A program made the position numbers and the translations under genes. Shown here piece after piece: positions 47,703-56,651 of a DNA stretch of 64,000 bases. Position 1 is the stretch's first letter. Each line of letters opens with the position of its first letter. The DNA is from Pectinatus haikarae (GTDB lineage Bacteria > Bacillota > Negativicutes > Selenomonadales > Selenomonadaceae), in the NCBI RefSeq assembly GCF_015732185.1, contig NZ_WIQM01000015.1, forward strand, positions 62,001 through 126,000, in the 5' to 3' direction. The notes below the pieces were generated by a model. It searched no databases and had not been told where the DNA came from. It was given only the letters and a program-made list of their open reading frames with translations.

Positions 47703-47736
47703 TTTGACTTTGAGTTTTTTTCATGCACCAAATATA

Positions 47737-47775
47737 AAAACGGCATCTGCTGCCAGTGAAAGGTGCCGTTTTTAT
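47737..47775 (+). terminator. Terminator after the 32-residue ORF
   Basis: An 11-bp stem AAAACGGCATC / GGTGCCGTTTT (one G-T pair), followed by TTATA. Confidence 0.8.
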
Positions 47776-47869
47776 ATTCACTGATCCTCAGTATTTACAT
47801 ATTCGCTTACCTTCCATAGTAAAATTTTTTTAGTTATCATATTATCAAAAATATAAAAGGAATATATCA

Positions 47870-49066
47870 TTGAAATATTGGAAATACAATATAACCCAAA
47901 AAGCTACTGTTCTGCTAAAGCCTTTTAATCATTTTTTCAGGCACAAATCCTCTAGCAGTGTAATATTACTATTATTCGCCATATTAGCAATGCTGCTTGC
48001 CAATAGCGGCATATCCGCTGAATATCAAGCAGTATTAAATTCGTATTTTTCAATGGGCATCATCAAGTTGTCTGTCTTACATTGGGTAAATGATGGGCTG
48101 ATGACAATATTTTTTTTCGTAATCGGCCTGGAGATAAAACGTGAATTTCTCTTTGGCGAGCTTAAATCTCTATCTGCTACGGTTTTGCCGATTGCAGCTG
48201 CCATAGGTGGCATGCTCGTTCCTGCGTGTATATATTATATTATCAATCAAGGTGAACCTACCTCAATAGGCTGGGGTATTCCAATGGCTACTGACATAGC
48301 GTTTTCACTGGGTATTTTATCATTGGCAGCAGGCAGTGCACCACGTAGTATAGCAATATTTTTAACTGCACTGGCAATAGTAGACGATCTGGGCGCCATT
48401 ATTATAATTGCTTTATTCTACAGCACTGATATCCAAATCTCGGCACTCAGCTGCGGATTGGCCTCCTTATTGACAGCCGCCCTCTTCAGCAGATACAACT
48501 GCAAGTATATTACCATCTACCTGCTCACAGGTCTGGCAGCCTGGTTTTCCTTTTACAATGCCGGTATACATCCGACTATAGCCGGGGTTGCATTAGGCTT
48601 GATCATTCCTGCCAATGCCGCACAAGACATGAAAAAATCACTTCTGCACAGACTGGAGCACATTCTCGCTCCATGGTCAGCATGGTTTATCATGCCTGCT
48701 TTCGCTCTAGCTAATGCCGGCATAAAACTGAACTTTTCCGAAATAAACGATCTGTTTACACACGAAGGCATAGGAATATTGGCTGGCCTGGCTTTGGGCA
48801 AACCATTGGGTATATTTGGTACAGTTTTTTTATTATTTAAAACAGGCTTCATAAAAATGCCAGAATCAACCACTTACAGTCATTTTTTGGGGGCAGGTGT
48901 ATTAAGCGGTATTGGCTTTACTATGTCCTTTTTTATAGCCTCGCTGGCCTTTGCAGATATTCCGGAATACCTTACAACTGCCAAATTGGGGATCATTCTG
49001 GGTTCAATTTTATCAGGACTTGCAGGTGCCTTTATATTCAAATTCATAGATTACAGAACAACGTAG
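47870..49066 (+). CDS. nhaA: Na+/H+ antiporter NhaA
   Basis: 398 residues, about twelve membrane helices. The ion-binding region is present: GIPMATDIAFSLGILSL and ALAIVDDLGAIIIIAL with the adjacent Asp pair, plus FFFVIGLEIKREFLFGEL and GIGFTMSFFIASLAF. It exports sodium in exchange for protons, more typical of Gram-negative cells, which fits a diderm Firmicute. It starts with TTG, eight bases from AAAAGGA. Confidence 0.96.
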   Translation: MKYWKYNITQKATVLLKPFNHFFRHKSSSSVILLLFAILAMLLANSGISAEYQAVLNSYFSMGIIKLSVLHWVNDGLMTIFFFVIGLEIKREFLFGELKSLSATVLPIAAAIGGMLVPACIYYIINQGEPTSIGWGIPMATDIAFSLGILSLAAGSAPRSIAIFLTALAIVDDLGAIIIIALFYSTDIQISALSCGLASLLTAALFSRYNCKYITIYLLTGLAAWFSFYNAGIHPTIAGVALGLIIPANAAQDMKKSLLHRLEHILAPWSAWFIMPAFALANAGIKLNFSEINDLFTHEGIGILAGLALGKPLGIFGTVFLLFKTGFIKMPESTTYSHFLGAGVLSGIGFTMSFFIASLAFADIPEYLTTAKLGIILGSILSGLAGAFIFKFIDYRTT

Positions 49067-49164
49067 CCTATTCGATTTATCTTACGCAGCTTATCCGATA
49101 AAGAGCTGTTTTCGGATCAAAAACCAACCGCCTAATTTGCTTAAATAACAATTGTCCCTTAGAT

Positions 49165-49226
49165 AAAAAACCGCAGCATTATGCATATACTTATAAAAAT
49201 GCATATAATGCTGCGGTTTTATTTTT
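49165..49226 (+). terminator. Long terminator after nhaA
   Basis: AAAACCGCAGCATTATGCAT pairs with ATGCATATAATGCTGCGGTTTT apart from a short bulge, followed by ATTTTTATTT. It lies 98 bases past nhaA and could also stop minus-strand transcription. Confidence 0.85.
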
Positions 49227-49239
49227 ATTTCATGGTAAA

Positions 49240-49261
49240 TTTCACATAGCTTTCACATAGC
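49240..49261 (+). repeat. Tandem 11-bp repeat TTTCACATAGC x2, candidate response-regulator box
   Basis: Two exact, adjoining copies give TTCACA-N5-TTCACA. Direct hexamers with an 11-base period are the known layout for OmpR/PhoB-type response regulators (for example PhoP boxes in Bacillus). It lies about 140 bases before the His/Met-rich gene; TAAAAT at 49291-49296 may be the -10. Confidence 0.5.
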
Positions 49262-49403
49262 TTCTCCATATTTTCTGCATATTTAAATTGTAAAATTATT
49301 TGATGTAGATCCTTTTTCTCAGTCAACAATACTGATATAACTGGCTACATAATCTGATAAGCACGTCTGTTCCTAAATTATCTTGAGGAAGAAGGTCAAA
49401 ATT

Positions 49404-49808
49404 TTGCGGAAATTTTTTATGGGATTTTTTGTGCTGTTTATAATCATGGGCAGTATCTACCCGCATGTTTATGCCGCCGAACAAAACGTTGAACATCAGC
49501 CCCATGCCATGGAAGAACACAGTCACGGAGACAACATGGACCAGCAAATGCACATGAACGGAAGCATGCAGATGAAAAGTGATGAAATGAACCATTCTGC
49601 TGTCGAAAATTCAGGCACGGAAGAACACAATCACGGAGATAAACCCGAAGGACACACGCATGATGAAAGAACTACCGGAAAATCAGGAATCGGTCCTGAC
49701 TGGCCGTTCATTTATGTATTTTTAACTGTCAACATCATTGCCATTGCGGTTGCCGCTGCAATGAAGTATAAAAAGAAGAGGGTATATCATCATGCAGACA
49801 AAAATTAA
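49404..49808 (+). CDS. Exported His/Met-rich metal-binding protein with C-terminal membrane anchor
   Basis: 134 residues from the TTG at 49404, eight bases after AGAAGG (an earlier TTG at 49383 has no site). A signal peptide ends near VYA-AEQ (residue 24). The next ~70 residues hold ten His and seven Met in motifs such as EEHSHGDNM, MHMNGSMQM and EEHNHGDKPEGHTHDE, then a membrane helix WPFIYVFLTVNIIAIAVAAAM and a basic tail. Copper or another soft/borderline metal is likely. It overlaps the polyferredoxin gene by 17 bases. Confidence 0.75.
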   Translation: MRKFFMGFFVLFIIMGSIYPHVYAAEQNVEHQPHAMEEHSHGDNMDQQMHMNGSMQMKSDEMNHSAVENSGTEEHNHGDKPEGHTHDERTTGKSGIGPDWPFIYVFLTVNIIAIAVAAAMKYKKKRVYHHADKN

Positions 49809-51129
49809 CATTTTTTTAAAAGAGCTTCTAAAAAGCCGATGGTATCCCGGAATATTTCGTTGGCCGACGGCAGCTGTATTTGCCGTCATCGTATATCAAC
49901 TTTTATTTGGGGACTCCTCCCCTCATGACAATTTTGGAACGGCCATGACATGGATTTTCTGGTGGTCAATAATCCCCCTGACATTTTTGGTGTTAGGCAG
50001 ATTTTGGTGTGCCATCTGTCCGTTCGCCACATTGAGTGACGTTATTCAAAAATTTGTGGGAAACCATCGGCCGGTACCTCGTTTTTTAAAAAAATATGGC
50101 ATATGGATCATTGATTTTTTGTATATTCTAATCACGTGGAACGACCATGTCTTTGGCATGGTAGAAAATCCGCGCGGCTCCGGAATCATTATGCTGCTGC
50201 TCATTACCGGAGTCATCATCTCAGGTGCATTCTTTGAACGAAGAACCTGGTGCCGATATCTTTGTTTTCTCGGCGGATTATCCGGAAATTATTCACGAAG
50301 CGCCTCGCTTGAACTCAGAGGCACACCGGAAAAATGTCAAAAATGTACGGTAGCTGCCTGCTATAAAGGCGGAGAAAAAGCCCCCGGCTGCCCTATGTTC
50401 GAGTTTCCGAGGACAATGCAAAGCAATGCCCGCTGCAATTTTTGCGGTTATTGCGTAAAGAACTGCCCTAATGATTCCATCAAACTTTCCGTGCGTATCC
50501 CTTCCAAAGAGCTTTGGTTCATTCGCAAACCAAGATTTGATGAAGCCTTTTTAGCCGTTATAATTATGGGAATCGTCTTTGTGCAAAATATTACAATGCT
50601 TGATATCTGGGCACAAGCACAGCATCATCTGGAGGTATTTTTAGGAACAAATAATTATGCGATAACCTTCACCGTAATTTTTGCTGTAGCTATGTCGATC
50701 CCCGTTGCGTTGCTTTACGCAGCCAGCTGGTTTGGCTCTCGTCTCAATAAAGATTCTGTGCATATGAATTTTGCACGCTTCGGTTATGCTTTGATTCCCT
50801 TGGACTTTGCCGGTCATATGGCTCATAATTTATTTCATTTATTCGCAGAGGGAAAATCCGTATTCTACTCGGCACTGTCAATGTTCGGCTTTACCAGTCA
50901 TCCCGCATCCACAGCCGTACTCTCTTCAGGTACTATAGAAATAATGCAGTTCTTATTACTGTTTTTAGGCGCAGCGGGTTCAGTTTACACCGCTTATCGT
51001 ATAGCTAAATCCAGCTATGGTCAGACCGTAAGAAAGAAAAATTCTTATATTCCTTACGCTGTACTGCTTATTCTGTTGACACTGCTCAATATCTATATAT
51101 TCCTTTTACCAATGGCACACCGCACCTGA
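49792..51129 (+). CDS. NapH/NosR/CcoG-like membrane polyferredoxin
   Basis: 445 residues, about eight to nine membrane helices. Cysteine pairs follow helices as in NosR/NapH: C73-x2-C76 (RFWCAICPFATL) and C154-x3-C158 (RTWCRYLCFL). A ferredoxin part follows: C182, C185, C190, C200, and a canonical set C215-x2-C218-x2-C221-x3-C225 (CNFCGYCVKNCP). Later HMAHNLFHLF could bind metal or haem. It probably moves electrons across the membrane to or from the His/Met-rich partner encoded with a 17-base overlap. Partner reaction unknown. Confidence 0.8.
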   Translation: MQTKINIFLKELLKSRWYPGIFRWPTAAVFAVIVYQLLFGDSSPHDNFGTAMTWIFWWSIIPLTFLVLGRFWCAICPFATLSDVIQKFVGNHRPVPRFLKKYGIWIIDFLYILITWNDHVFGMVENPRGSGIIMLLLITGVIISGAFFERRTWCRYLCFLGGLSGNYSRSASLELRGTPEKCQKCTVAACYKGGEKAPGCPMFEFPRTMQSNARCNFCGYCVKNCPNDSIKLSVRIPSKELWFIRKPRFDEAFLAVIIMGIVFVQNITMLDIWAQAQHHLEVFLGTNNYAITFTVIFAVAMSIPVALLYAASWFGSRLNKDSVHMNFARFGYALIPLDFAGHMAHNLFHLFAEGKSVFYSALSMFGFTSHPASTAVLSSGTIEIMQFLLLFLGAAGSVYTAYRIAKSSYGQTVRKKNSYIPYAVLLILLTLLNIYIFLLPMAHRT

Positions 51130-51147
51130 GCAATAAAAACTTCACAA

Positions 51148-51199
51148 AAAACCGTAGAGAACTGATATCTGCAATATTTATCATTTCTCTCCGGTTTTG
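51148..51199 (+). terminator. Hairpin terminator after the polyferredoxin gene
   Basis: AAAACCG(T)AGAGAA pairs with TTCTCT(C)CGGTTTT across a 23-base loop, 19 bases past the stop codon; only a short T run follows. Confidence 0.6.
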
Positions 51200-51288
51200 C
51201 TGTATTGATTTTTGCATCGACGGCTGCTGTCAAACAATGACTTCCTTTTACATTGCGGCTCGATATTTTCCACTGTAATATTATTTGT

Positions 51289-51915
51289 CTAATAGGAGTA
51301 TATATGTAATTCATTGGAAATATACTCAGCTAGATAAATTTCATCAATGTGATAACCAGCTTTTTGGACCTCATTTAAAAGCCAGAGCTTATCATGATTA
51401 ATCAATTCTAAGATAGTTTCATCAACTTGCCCATCAAGGATAAGCGGATAATGGACATCCTTTTCTCCATACTGGATAATTGTTAATTGCCCATTTTGCT
51501 CCATGACCGCCCGTTTAACGTTCTTTATATGATAAACACCCGACACTCTAAGTTTCAAAATAAGATCATGTGCGGATATTCCATACAGCATACACTGCTT
51601 TACAAAAATTTTACCATTCAAAATCAGCAGCACAGGACGTCCGTCAATTAGCACTTTTGCCAGATGGCTATTTGTTTTTATAAATTTTAATACCAGGACC
51701 AATAATGTCCAAATCATTAATATTAAAACGAACTGCCATACACTTATATTGTCATTGTAAATGACACCGCCAATTATACCGCCCAGAACATAATTCTGGA
51801 TTTGATCCATTGCCGACGTTGGTGCAAGATTGCCTTTACCCAGTACATTGATCTGCAGTATCAGACATAATAAACCCAATGTCAGTTTCATAATTATAGG
51901 ATAATAAATAAGCAT
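51289..51915 (-). CDS. DUF421 (YetF-like) membrane protein
   Basis: 208 residues. Two to three N-terminal membrane helices (MKLTLGLLCLILQINVLGKG; VWQFVLILMIWTLLVLVLKF) lead to the cytoplasmic DUF421 domain (VLIDGRPVLLILNGKI, DLILKLRVSGVYHIKNVKRAVMEQNGQLTI). YetF/YdfS-like proteins are poorly characterised. It follows a DUF3290 gene, its standard companion, with 67 bases between. Confidence 0.85.
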   Translation of the reverse strand: MLIYYPIIMKLTLGLLCLILQINVLGKGNLAPTSAMDQIQNYVLGGIIGGVIYNDNISVWQFVLILMIWTLLVLVLKFIKTNSHLAKVLIDGRPVLLILNGKIFVKQCMLYGISAHDLILKLRVSGVYHIKNVKRAVMEQNGQLTIIQYGEKDVHYPLILDGQVDETILELINHDKLWLLNEVQKAGYHIDEIYLAEYISNELHIYSY

Positions 51916-51982
51916 ATTTTTCTATGATATTGATATAGGAAAATACCATAATCCTTTCTTCAAATTTTATTGTTCATACGCC

Positions 51983-52429
51983 CTATTTATCAATAAACCG
52001 TATATCGGGACTTATGATAGAAATACTTTTTAATTCATATGCGCTGTAATTCGAAAAGAAGTTCACCTGATAAAAAGAATCCCCTATGCAAATAATCATT
52101 TCATTCTTTATACGTGATGAATTAGCACTTATTATATCTTTAGAAACACGTCTTTCTTCTGCCACGCTTTTAATGAACGCTATCATTTGAGATGTTTGTT
52201 CCGCGTCAGTCTGACTTTTTTGATAATCAGTCATTTGAAAACCTATTAATAAAATAATCAATAATAAAAATATAATAAGCAAATCTCTATTTTTTGTTTT
52301 TAAACGATTGCGCATATATTTAATACTGGCAAAGAGAAATCCGCTCAAAATCAAAAAAGATACAGTATATTCAAGGAAATAATTTATCTGTGATTGATTT
52401 TCAATAAAATTATAAGTATAAAAATCCAA
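51983..52429 (-). CDS. DUF3290 family membrane protein
   Basis: About 148 residues from the TTG at 52429 (MDFYTYNFIENQSQINYF), nine bases after AAGGGA; a GTG at 52447 would add six residues. Two helices (YTVSFLILSGFLFASIKYM; LLIIFLLLIILLIGFQM) precede an outward or cytoplasmic domain. DUF3290 is nearly always next to DUF421, as here. Role unknown, possibly envelope stress. Confidence 0.85.
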   Translation of the reverse strand: MDFYTYNFIENQSQINYFLEYTVSFLILSGFLFASIKYMRNRLKTKNRDLLIIFLLLIILLIGFQMTDYQKSQTDAEQTSQMIAFIKSVAEERRVSKDIISANSSRIKNEMIICIGDSFYQVNFFSNYSAYELKSISIISPDIRFIDK

Positions 52430-52574
52430 ATTATTTCTTCCCTTCACACATGATTTAATTATGTATGTTCATATTGCTATTATATAAAAATTTTTCTAAA
52501 ATTAAAAGAACCTTCTGATTATATGAACGAAAATATTCACATATAATGGCATTTAGTTTTTCTATAAGTAATAA

Positions 52575-53270
52575 TTATCCACCCGCATAGCGGGTGGTTT
52601 TTCCTTTTCGGGCATAGCCCTTTTTCACTGGCTGCGCATAAATGCGCCTTTTATTGGCCTGCCAGCCATGCAACTTTTATTTGCTACCCGTAAACGGGTC
52701 TCTTTGATCAAATAAACTTAATTGGTCTGCTTCCTTATCTCGTTTTAACTGATTTGCTATATATTCTGTTATAGCTTTTGTGTCTTTTCCAACTGTATCT
52801 ACATAGTACCCTTTGCACCAAAATTCGCGGTTTCTATACGCAAATTTCATATTCCCAAATTTTTGAAAGATCATTAAGCTGCTTTTCCCTTTTAGATATC
52901 CCATAAATCCTGAAACACTTATCTTTGGTGGTATACAAACTAACAAATGTATATGATCTGGACATATTTCTCCCTCAATAATTTCTACATCTTTCCATTC
53001 ACATAAAGTTCTCATTATATCTCGCAGTTCTTGCCGTTTTTCCTTATAAAATACCTTTCTACGATACTTCGGGGCAAAAACTATGTGATACTTACAATTC
53101 CACTTCGTATGTGCTAAACTATGTGTGTCATTATTTTCTTGTTTCGGCATTTAGTGGCATCTCCTAATGTATAATCTGTATTTTAAGCTGGCAGGCTTAT
53201 TTTCAGGTTAGCACATTAGGACTCACCGCTTAAGCTTTTTTGAACCACGCGACTATCGCGTGGTTTTCTT
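52575..53270 (-). mobile_element. IS200-type insertion sequence (IS200/IS605 family, tnpA only)
   Basis: About 700 bases, the size of IS200. It has no inverted terminal repeats but has subterminal hairpins at each end: CCACCCGCATAGCGGGTGG (52579-52597) and AACCACGCGACTATCGCGTGG (53243-53263, minus one base beyond). An inverted pair GCCTGCCAGC / GCTGGCAGGC (52657-52666, 53187-53196) flanks the gene. No tnpB. Exact ends cannot be fixed without an empty site. Confidence 0.85.
52677..53150 (-). CDS. tnpA: IS200 transposase TnpA (HUH, Y1)
   Basis: 157 residues, closely resembling classical IS200 TnpA: SLAHTKWNCKYHIVFAPKYR, CPDHIHLLV with the HUH pair H66/H68, and KGYYVDTVG followed by the catalytic Tyr130 in TEYIANQ. 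It cuts and joins single-stranded DNA at the end hairpins. All key residues are intact, so it may be active. The ribosome site AGGAG is ten bases from ATG. Confidence 0.96.
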   Translation of the reverse strand: MPKQENNDTHSLAHTKWNCKYHIVFAPKYRRKVFYKEKRQELRDIMRTLCEWKDVEIIEGEICPDHIHLLVCIPPKISVSGFMGYLKGKSSLMIFQKFGNMKFAYRNREFWCKGYYVDTVGKDTKAITEYIANQLKRDKEADQLSLFDQRDPFTGSK

Positions 53271-53280
53271 TTATACAAGA

Positions 53281-53313
53281 AAATGCCCTGCAGCGCAAGT
53301 CTGCAGGGCATTT
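53281..53313 (-). terminator. Terminator after queA
   Basis: A 13-bp perfect stem AAATGCCCTGCAG / CTGCAGGGCATTT with a seven-base loop, followed by TCTTGT on the minus strand, 22 bases past queA. Confidence 0.75.
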
Positions 53314-53334
53314 CGTGTCTTATTGTTTATGTTG

Positions 53335-54357
53335 TTATAATATCAACATTGCGTCACCAAAGCTGAAAAATCTGTATTTTTCCTGGACAGCAGTGTTATA
53401 TGCCCGCAAAACATATTCCCGTCCGGCAAAGGCGCTTATGAGCATGATCAAAGTTGATTTTGGTAGATGAAAATTCGTTATCATCCCATCTACTATTTTG
53501 AATTTGTAGCCAGGATAGATAAAAATCCCCGTTTCACCGCTTTTGGCCGGTAAAGTACCATCGTCCGCAGCTGCCGATTCAAGAGTTCTTATTGATGTGG
53601 TGCCAACTGCAATTATCCTTCCGCCCCGTGCTCTCGCATCATTTATCCGTGCCGCAGTCTGGCTGTCAATATGAAAATATTCCTTATGCATCACATGATC
53701 TTCGATATTATTTTCATTAACCGGACGAAAAGTACCCAACCCGACATGCAGTGTCACAAATTCCAGATTCACTCCCATGTCCCTCAATTCAGCCAAAAGG
53801 TCCTCGGTAAAATGGAGACCTGCTGTAGGAGCAGCTGCCGATCCATTTTCTCTGGCATAAACTGTCTGATAACGTTCTTTATCTTCAAGTTTCTCATGAA
53901 TATAAGGTGGAAGAGGTGTTTGTCCAAGCCGATCAAGTATCTCTTCCCATATGCCCTCATAAGAAAATTCGGCAATTCTGCCGCCGAAATCAGTGTTTTC
54001 TTTTATTTCGCAGCTAAGCTCCGTGCCAAAATTTATCAAACTGCCGACAAGTGCTTTCTTTCCGGGCTTTACCAGCACTTCCCATGCATCGCCTTCAAGT
54101 CTGCGCAGGAGGAAGACCTCTACTTTCCCACCTGTTTTTTCCCGCCTGCCGATAAGTCTGGCAGGAATTACTCTTGTATTGTTAAAAACTAACGTATCTC
54201 CTGCCTTGAGATATTTCTTCAATTCAAAAAAATGCTGATGCTTTATAGTTTCATCATTTCTGTTCAGCACCATGAGCCTCGAATGGTCACGTTGCGGGCC
54301 CGGTGTCTGTGCGATAAGGTTTTCGGGCAAATCGTAATCAAAATCTGTCAATAACAT
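53335..54357 (-). CDS. queA: tRNA preQ1(34) S-adenosylmethionine ribosyltransferase-isomerase
   Basis: 340 residues with [67 protein letters not shown] and [17 protein letters not shown]. It adds the cyclopentene-epoxide part of queuosine to tRNA. It is the last gene of the tsaE operon and is followed by a terminator. Its GGAG site is 15 bases from ATG, longer than usual. Confidence 0.97.
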   Translation of the reverse strand: MLLTDFDYDLPENLIAQTPGPQRDHSRLMVLNRNDETIKHQHFFELKKYLKAGDTLVFNNTRVIPARLIGRREKTGGKVEVFLLRRLEGDAWEVLVKPGKKALVGSLINFGTELSCEIKENTDFGGRIAEFSYEGIWEEILDRLGQTPLPPYIHEKLEDKERYQTVYARENGSAAAPTAGLHFTEDLLAELRDMGVNLEFVTLHVGLGTFRPVNENNIEDHVMHKEYFHIDSQTAARINDARARGGRIIAVGTTSIRTLESAAADDGTLPAKSGETGIFIYPGYKFKIVDGMITNFHLPKSTLIMLISAFAGREYVLRAYNTAVQEKYRFFSFGDAMLIL

Positions 54358-54465
54358 GGATAGTATTTAAATCTCCTTTTTAATCAGCCTGTCCTGCAGA
54401 GCCGATTCCAATTCATTCACAATAATCATTGCTGCGGCAGAAACAGCACCGCCGACTGATATTGA

Positions 54466-55761
54466 TCAATACCAATCTTCTATAGAAACATCACTATAGT
54501 ATGCATACAGAATAGCCTGATAATCATAGCCCTGTTCAGAAAGTGCCTTTGCACCCCATTGTGACATGCCCACTCTGTGTCCTGATCCATATCCTTCTAT
54601 TTCCACAACTTCTCCGCTGCGATTCGTGATCGGGTGTATGTTGCCCGCTCCCGTCATCATCTTAGGAACTTTGTAATCCGGCAGATCAACATCAATATCC
54701 TTGCTGTACCCAGAATATTGATCAATTGTCACATTTATTTTTTTTGGAGAAGGTATGATTACATCAATTGCAAATTTAGTGCTTTTTAATCCCATTACAC
54801 GGCGTACTTCGCTGCCCGTCAATTTTACAATGCTTTTATCACCGCTGAATATAACTGTCTTTACTGCACCGTTTTCAGACCGGTCAGACTGACCGCTGCC
54901 AAATCCTGACAATGTCACAGTCTGGAGATTTCCTATATCATAGCCATACTGTCTCAATTTTTCACTCAAGTCTGTGGGCGATATCTGTAAAGTCCAATGA
55001 TAAGCGGGCGATTTCTGGTCGTAGTCTTTTACTGAGCGCAAATAGGGAATATAGGTTCCCCATATATCCTCGCTGTTTTCTGTATTTCCGCCAGAGCTGG
55101 CATGAAAAGCCGCAAAAATAGGTTTATGCGCATAAACCAATACTTGCCCTCTTGTATCATCCACCGCTTTTTTTGCTATATCATTTTCTACGTTACTGCC
55201 GCCGTACACCTGACAATGTGCCAGCGCGCAGACATCAAACCCTTCATTTTCATGACGATTAAGACTATACAGTGCGTAGCTTCTCGCCGCTACAGCCTGT
55301 GCCTTTAATGCCTCCGCCGGCCATGTTGACGGCATTTCCTCCGGGACCACACTGTACAGATACTGCTCAAGCGGCAGGTCATTTACAACTGTCATTCCTT
55401 CAGCTGCCTTTTTTATGAGAATCCTCCCACGATATGCTTTCTTATTTACTTCTGTACGGCCATCTTCTCCCTCTGCCTGAACAGAAAGCACCATGCTTTT
55501 AGCAGGAAGATTATTTATATACAGACGTCCGTTTTTTTGTGTTACCAATATTTTTTCACCGGCATTATACTTGCCGAATATATCATTCGTCCCTGGATCC
55601 TTTACTGAAAAAACCTTATTGGCAGAGATCATTATACTTGACTGACCTGTCCACAAACCAACGCGGATATTTGCTTCCGCTGCCAATACCGAGGTAGAAG
55701 AAGATATTGACACGGCAATTGTTATGAGTAAAAACCGTACAATCATTTTCAGACATTTCAT
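54466..55761 (-). CDS. SpoIID/LytB-domain exported protein
   Basis: 431 residues. A signal peptide ends near VLA-AEA (residue 27). The SpoIID domain begins about residue 120 (NDLPLEQYLYSVVPEEMPSTWPAEALKAQAVAARSYAL, one region) and ends GSGHRVGMSQWGAKALSEQGYDYQAIL. The family cleaves or binds denuded peptidoglycan. It occurs in sporulating and non-sporulating diderm Firmicutes, so sporulation is not implied. It sits between lgt and queA. After its TGA the frame stays open for another 32 codons. Confidence 0.92.
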   Translation of the reverse strand: MKCLKMIVRFLLITIAVSISSSTSVLAAEANIRVGLWTGQSSIMISANKVFSVKDPGTNDIFGKYNAGEKILVTQKNGRLYINNLPAKSMVLSVQAEGEDGRTEVNKKAYRGRILIKKAAEGMTVVNDLPLEQYLYSVVPEEMPSTWPAEALKAQAVAARSYALYSLNRHENEGFDVCALAHCQVYGGSNVENDIAKKAVDDTRGQVLVYAHKPIFAAFHASSGGNTENSEDIWGTYIPYLRSVKDYDQKSPAYHWTLQISPTDLSEKLRQYGYDIGNLQTVTLSGFGSGQSDRSENGAVKTVIFSGDKSIVKLTGSEVRRVMGLKSTKFAIDVIIPSPKKINVTIDQYSGYSKDIDVDLPDYKVPKMMTGAGNIHPITNRSGEVVEIEGYGSGHRVGMSQWGAKALSEQGYDYQAILYAYYSDVSIEDWY

Positions 55762-55794
55762 ACTTTCGCCTCCTTCACTGCTGCCCTGAGCAGA

Positions 55795-56622
55795 TTATCT
55801 TCTTTTCGTTTTAGATGTCCTGCCTGTTTTTATAGGTTCTGCAGTATCTTTTCTATTTCTGTCTCTCCAGCCACAGTAAATAAAGCCGGCAAGCGCAAGT
55901 ACAAACGCTATAATGCTTGTCATCTGAGCTGATGTACATATACCGAAAACCAATTCACTGTAGTCACCGCGCAAAAATTCGAGAAAAAATCTGGCTGCCG
56001 AATACAGCATCACATAAAGAGTAAAGGCCTGTCCTCTGCCATGCTTAAACGAACGGAAAAGCAGCAGCAGTGCAAAAATGACCATATCCAGCTGACCTTC
56101 CCAAACTTCTGCCGGCCAGAGAGGCTGACTGCCATATACGTGATGTGCCAAAGTAGTAGCAGGGTATATAATTCCGTATCCTGTACCAGTCGGTGTACCA
56201 AAAGCATCACCATTGAGCAGATTTGCACATCGCCCTATCGCCTGACCCAAAATTATAGCCGGTGCCAGAATATCCGCCAATGCCAATACATCTATATTAT
56301 GCTTTCTTGCATATATAATCCCCGCTATCGTTCCTAAAAACACGCCTCCCTGTATAGCCATTCCGCCCTGCCATACATTGAATATTTCTGTAATATGATT
56401 TCCGTAATAGTCCCAGTCAAAAAAGAAGACATCCCACAAGCGTGCACCTAAAATACCGGCCACACCGGAATAAATTCCCAGATCGACTATATGTTCATGC
56501 CATCTTCCATCCTGCTTTGCCAGAAAATATCCCACACCTACAGCAAGAATGATACTCAGCGACAAGACCAGACCATAAGAACGTATGGGAAAATCACCTA
56601 TATAAAATAAATACTGATGCAT
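55795..56622 (-). CDS. lgt: Prolipoprotein diacylglyceryl transferase
   Basis: 275 residues, seven predicted helices. RSYGLVLSLSIILAVGVGYF, WQGGMAIQGGVFLGTIAG, the Lgt signature GQAIGRCANLLNGDAFG and GHGRGQ-like basic C-terminus are seen. It lipidates the cysteine of lipoproteins such as the ABC binding protein at 21275. It is read between rimI and the SpoIID gene. Confidence 0.96.
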   Translation of the reverse strand: MHQYLFYIGDFPIRSYGLVLSLSIILAVGVGYFLAKQDGRWHEHIVDLGIYSGVAGILGARLWDVFFFDWDYYGNHITEIFNVWQGGMAIQGGVFLGTIAGIIYARKHNIDVLALADILAPAIILGQAIGRCANLLNGDAFGTPTGTGYGIIYPATTLAHHVYGSQPLWPAEVWEGQLDMVIFALLLLFRSFKHGRGQAFTLYVMLYSAARFFLEFLRGDYSELVFGICTSAQMTSIIAFVLALAGFIYCGWRDRNRKDTAEPIKTGRTSKTKRR

Positions 56623-56651
56623 TTATTATCATCTCCATCCATATAATACAT

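Noticed and set aside
51200-51288. Imperfect inverted pair ATCGAGCCGC / GCCGTCGAT past the DUF421 gene
   Set aside because: Large loop, mismatches and no T run on the minus strand; not called as a terminator.
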